DNA from: Anaerohalosphaera lusitana
Lineage (GTDB): Bacteria; Planctomycetota; Phycisphaerae; Sedimentisphaerales; Anaerohalosphaeraceae
Direction of reading: 5' to 3'
NCBI RefSeq assembly: GCF_002007645.1
Contig: NZ_CP019791.1
Location: 1,922,001 to 1,986,000, forward strand
DNA length: 64,000 bases
Position numbers and translations under genes: made by a program. Positions 62,326 through 64,000 of this stretch are shown piece after piece; position 1 is the first letter of the stretch; every line of letters begins with the position of its first letter. The notes under the pieces are model-generated. The model was given only the letters and a program-made list of their open reading frames with translations. It had not been told where the DNA came from and made no database searches.

Positions 62326-63564
62326 ATGGCAAAAGCGTATCTGGTGAGTGTTGGCAATGAAATACTGGCGGGGCAGACGGCGGACACAAATGCTGCCTGG
62401 CTGGCGGGCAGGCTGTTGGAAAAAGGTATTGCCGTGGTCGGGACCAGTGTTGTGCCCGACGATATCGATGCGATAAAAGAAGCACTCATTCTGGGTGGAC
62501 GAAAGGCGGAGGTGGTTCTGGTTACCGGAGGGCTGGGGCCTACGGATGACGATATCACGCGGGATGCTCTTGCAGGATTTCTCAGGGTAGAGCTGGAATT
62601 ACGCGAGGAGCTTGTCGAGAGGATACGCAGGTTTTTCGCAAAACGCGGGATCGAGATGGCCGAGACGAACAAACGGCAGGGCATTATGCCCGTGGGCACA
62701 AAGGATATACCAAACGACCTCGGAACCGCGTGCGGGATACTTGCTGAAAAAGACGGGAAGATATTTGCCTGCATGCCGGGCGTGCCCGTGGAGATGAGGA
62801 AGATGTTCGATGAGCAAATTTCCGGAGAACTCGCACAGTTGGATGGCGGAGAAGTCGTTGTCGTAAGAAAGCTCCGGTGTTTCGGCACGGGTGAATCGAC
62901 GATCGCTGATTTGCTGGGCGATATGATGAAGCGGAATCGTGAGCCGCTGGTCAATTGTACGGTCAGAGGCGGGGTGATCACGCTGCACATGGTGGCAAGA
63001 GGGAAGACTGTTGCAGAGGCGGAGAAACTGATCGAGCCTGTAAGACAGGATATCCGTGAAAGGCTGGGAGAGCTGGTCTTTGGCGAGGATGATCAGACGC
63101 TGGGACAGGTGGTTGGAGAGTTGCTGGCAGAGAGGGGGATGACAATTACTGTCGCAGAGAGCTGTACGGGCGGGCTGGTGGCGAAGATGCTTACTGATAC
63201 GCCCGGATCGAGCAGATATTTCTTGAGCGGGTGGGTTACTTACAGCAACAATGCGAAGATCAGTGAGCTTGCGGTCGATGCGAGGCTGATCGAACAAAAA
63301 GGTGCGGTCAGCGCGGAGGTTGCGGCTGCGATGGCGCAGGGAGCACGAAAGCGGGCCGGGACCGATATCGGTATTGGGATAACGGGGATTGCGGGTCCTG
63401 GCGGCGGAACCGAACAAAAACCGGTGGGCCTAGTATATATCTCTGTCGATTTCCGTGGTGATTCTTACGTCGAGAGAAGGGTTTTTTCGCACACCCGTGA
63501 GCTGGTTCGCCAGAGGGCTGCGATGGTTGCATTGGATATTGTGCGTCGCAAACTGAACAGTTGA
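62326..63564 (+). CDS. cinA: CinA family protein (nicotinamide-nucleotide amidohydrolase)
   Basis: 412 residues, full length for CinA. The N-terminal MoCF-like domain (about 4-170) has VSVGNEILAGQTADTNAAWL, VLVTGGLGPTDDDITRDALA and FACMPGVPVEMRKMF. The C-terminal amidase domain (about 255-405) has TVAESCTGGLVAKMLTDTPG, GWVTYSNNAKISELAV, GAVSAEVAAAMAQGARKRAG and GITGIAGPGGGTEQKPVGLV. It recycles NMN to nicotinate mononucleotide by deamidation; the N-terminal half can act as an ADP-ribose pyrophosphatase in some species. It follows the YchF-like gene by 15 bp. Confidence 0.93.
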   Translation: MAKAYLVSVGNEILAGQTADTNAAWLAGRLLEKGIAVVGTSVVPDDIDAIKEALILGGRKAEVVLVTGGLGPTDDDITRDALAGFLRVELELREELVERIRRFFAKRGIEMAETNKRQGIMPVGTKDIPNDLGTACGILAEKDGKIFACMPGVPVEMRKMFDEQISGELAQLDGGEVVVVRKLRCFGTGESTIADLLGDMMKRNREPLVNCTVRGGVITLHMVARGKTVAEAEKLIEPVRQDIRERLGELVFGEDDQTLGQVVGELLAERGMTITVAESCTGGLVAKMLTDTPGSSRYFLSGWVTYSNNAKISELAVDARLIEQKGAVSAEVAAAMAQGARKRAGTDIGIGITGIAGPGGGTEQKPVGLVYISVDFRGDSYVERRVFSHTRELVRQRAAMVALDIVRRKLNS

Positions 63565-63691
63565 CCGGGCGGGTAGAGGTTGGTATAATCAAAAATTTGT
63601 GATAACTTCGCCCTGAAATTGCGCCGAAGCTTTACTGGTGGTCGTTTGTATGGGCATTTTGTAAGAATTCCGACTTAGTTAATAGGTTAGC

Positions 63692-64000
63692 ATGTCTAAG
63701 AAACGCAAGAAACTAGGCGAGATACTCTACCGGAGTAAGCTGGTAGACAAAGAAACGCTGATCAAGGCTATCAAAGAGGCCAGGAAGAACGGGCGAAGGC
63801 TTGGTGAACAGCTAATAGAAACCGGCAAAGCCAGCGAGAGCCAGATAGCAAAAGCGCTTGCTCATCAATTCGGGTTCAAATATGTCAATCTCGACAAGGT
63901 TGATATACCCGACAGCGCGATGAAGCTCATTCCCGATGAGATACGCAAAAAGCATCAGGTGCTGCCTCTGGAGCAGAATAATGGGGCAATGCGAGTCATT
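63692..64000 (+). CDS. Type II secretion / type IV pilus ATPase (GspE/PilB), N-terminal part, cut by window edge
   Basis: 103 codons are visible. The protein starts MSKKRKKLGEILYRSKLVDK and continues with the MshEN/GspE N-terminal pattern LGEILYRSKLVDKETL, RRLGEQLIETGKASESQIAK, ALAHQFGFKYVNLDKVDIPD and IPDEIRKKHQVLPLE. This domain precedes the hexameric ATPase core that powers pilin assembly or secretion. The core lies outside the window. It is a plausible partner for the prepilin-like proteins at 3447 and 55990. Confidence 0.85.
   Translation, partial: MSKKRKKLGEILYRSKLVDKETLIKAIKEARKNGRRLGEQLIETGKASESQIAKALAHQFGFKYVNLDKVDIPDSAMKLIPDEIRKKHQVLPLEQNNGAMRVI

Overview
The window looks like a piece of chromosome from a planctomycete of the class Phycisphaerae, probably close to the Sedimentisphaerales. 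That placement is an inference. It rests on the mix of ECF sigma factors paired with FecR-type membrane proteins, prepilin-like proteins with DGH motifs, many secreted LamG/Fn3/Ig proteins ending in a dockerin-like tag, a Tat-targeted sulfatase, and a 16S rRNA gene that stands alone with no 23S or 5S behind it. The 16S gene at 21400-22935 could settle the taxonomy.

Layout. 1-6622 (minus): an ECF sigma/FecR-LamG pair, a prepilin-like protein and two secreted DNRLRE-LamG paralogues, the last cut by the window edge. 6803-8930: a ClpP/S49-fold protein and a small membrane protein. 9251-16393 (plus): a second sigma/FecR pair and a 1.55-kaa gingipain-like (C25) protease with LamG and PA14 domains. 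16634-20770: a DUF378 protein, then a minus-strand cluster of two paralogous secreted proteins, an RpoE-like sigma factor and a zinc-finger anti-sigma factor, then a YjbQ protein. 20807-23048: rRNA promoter, structured leader, 16S rRNA and terminator. 23131-27850: a YkgJ-type Cys-cluster protein, a complete IS630-family element with a frameshifted transposase, and a Co/Ni ECF transporter (CbiM-PDGLE, CbiQ, CbiO). 27943-29928: an AT-richer nuclease-helicase (DUF2075 type), a possible defence gene. 29960-36496: a DUF5060 glycoside hydrolase, a GLUG-repeat protein, a secreted FAD oxidoreductase and MiaB.

36640-49361 is the most distinctive part: five secreted multidomain genes made by duplication (A1-B1, A2, A3-B2). 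The three A genes share an N-terminal domain I do not recognise. Each A gene has its own promoter and a long related 5' leader with a short ORF and hairpins. B1 and B2 end in near-identical terminators. Nearly all the encoded proteins finish with the same four-cysteine, single-loop dockerin-like tag. A1 and A3 are nearly identical in places and diverged in others, which suggests gene conversion.

49476-64000 is mostly housekeeping: DUF502, a CDP-alcohol phosphatidyltransferase, an S46 dipeptidyl peptidase, a SirC-like dehydrogenase, a complete IS1595-family element with an 8-bp target duplication, another prepilin-like protein, a sulfatase, DUF89, an endonuclease/exonuclease/phosphatase lipoprotein, a fumarase beta subunit, a divergent YchF-like GTPase, CinA and the start of a PilB/GspE-type ATPase. 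Taken together the genes suggest an organism that senses and degrades polymers outside the cell, with a large surface protein repertoire controlled by cell-surface signalling sigma factors. Functions were assigned by reading motifs; no database search was run.
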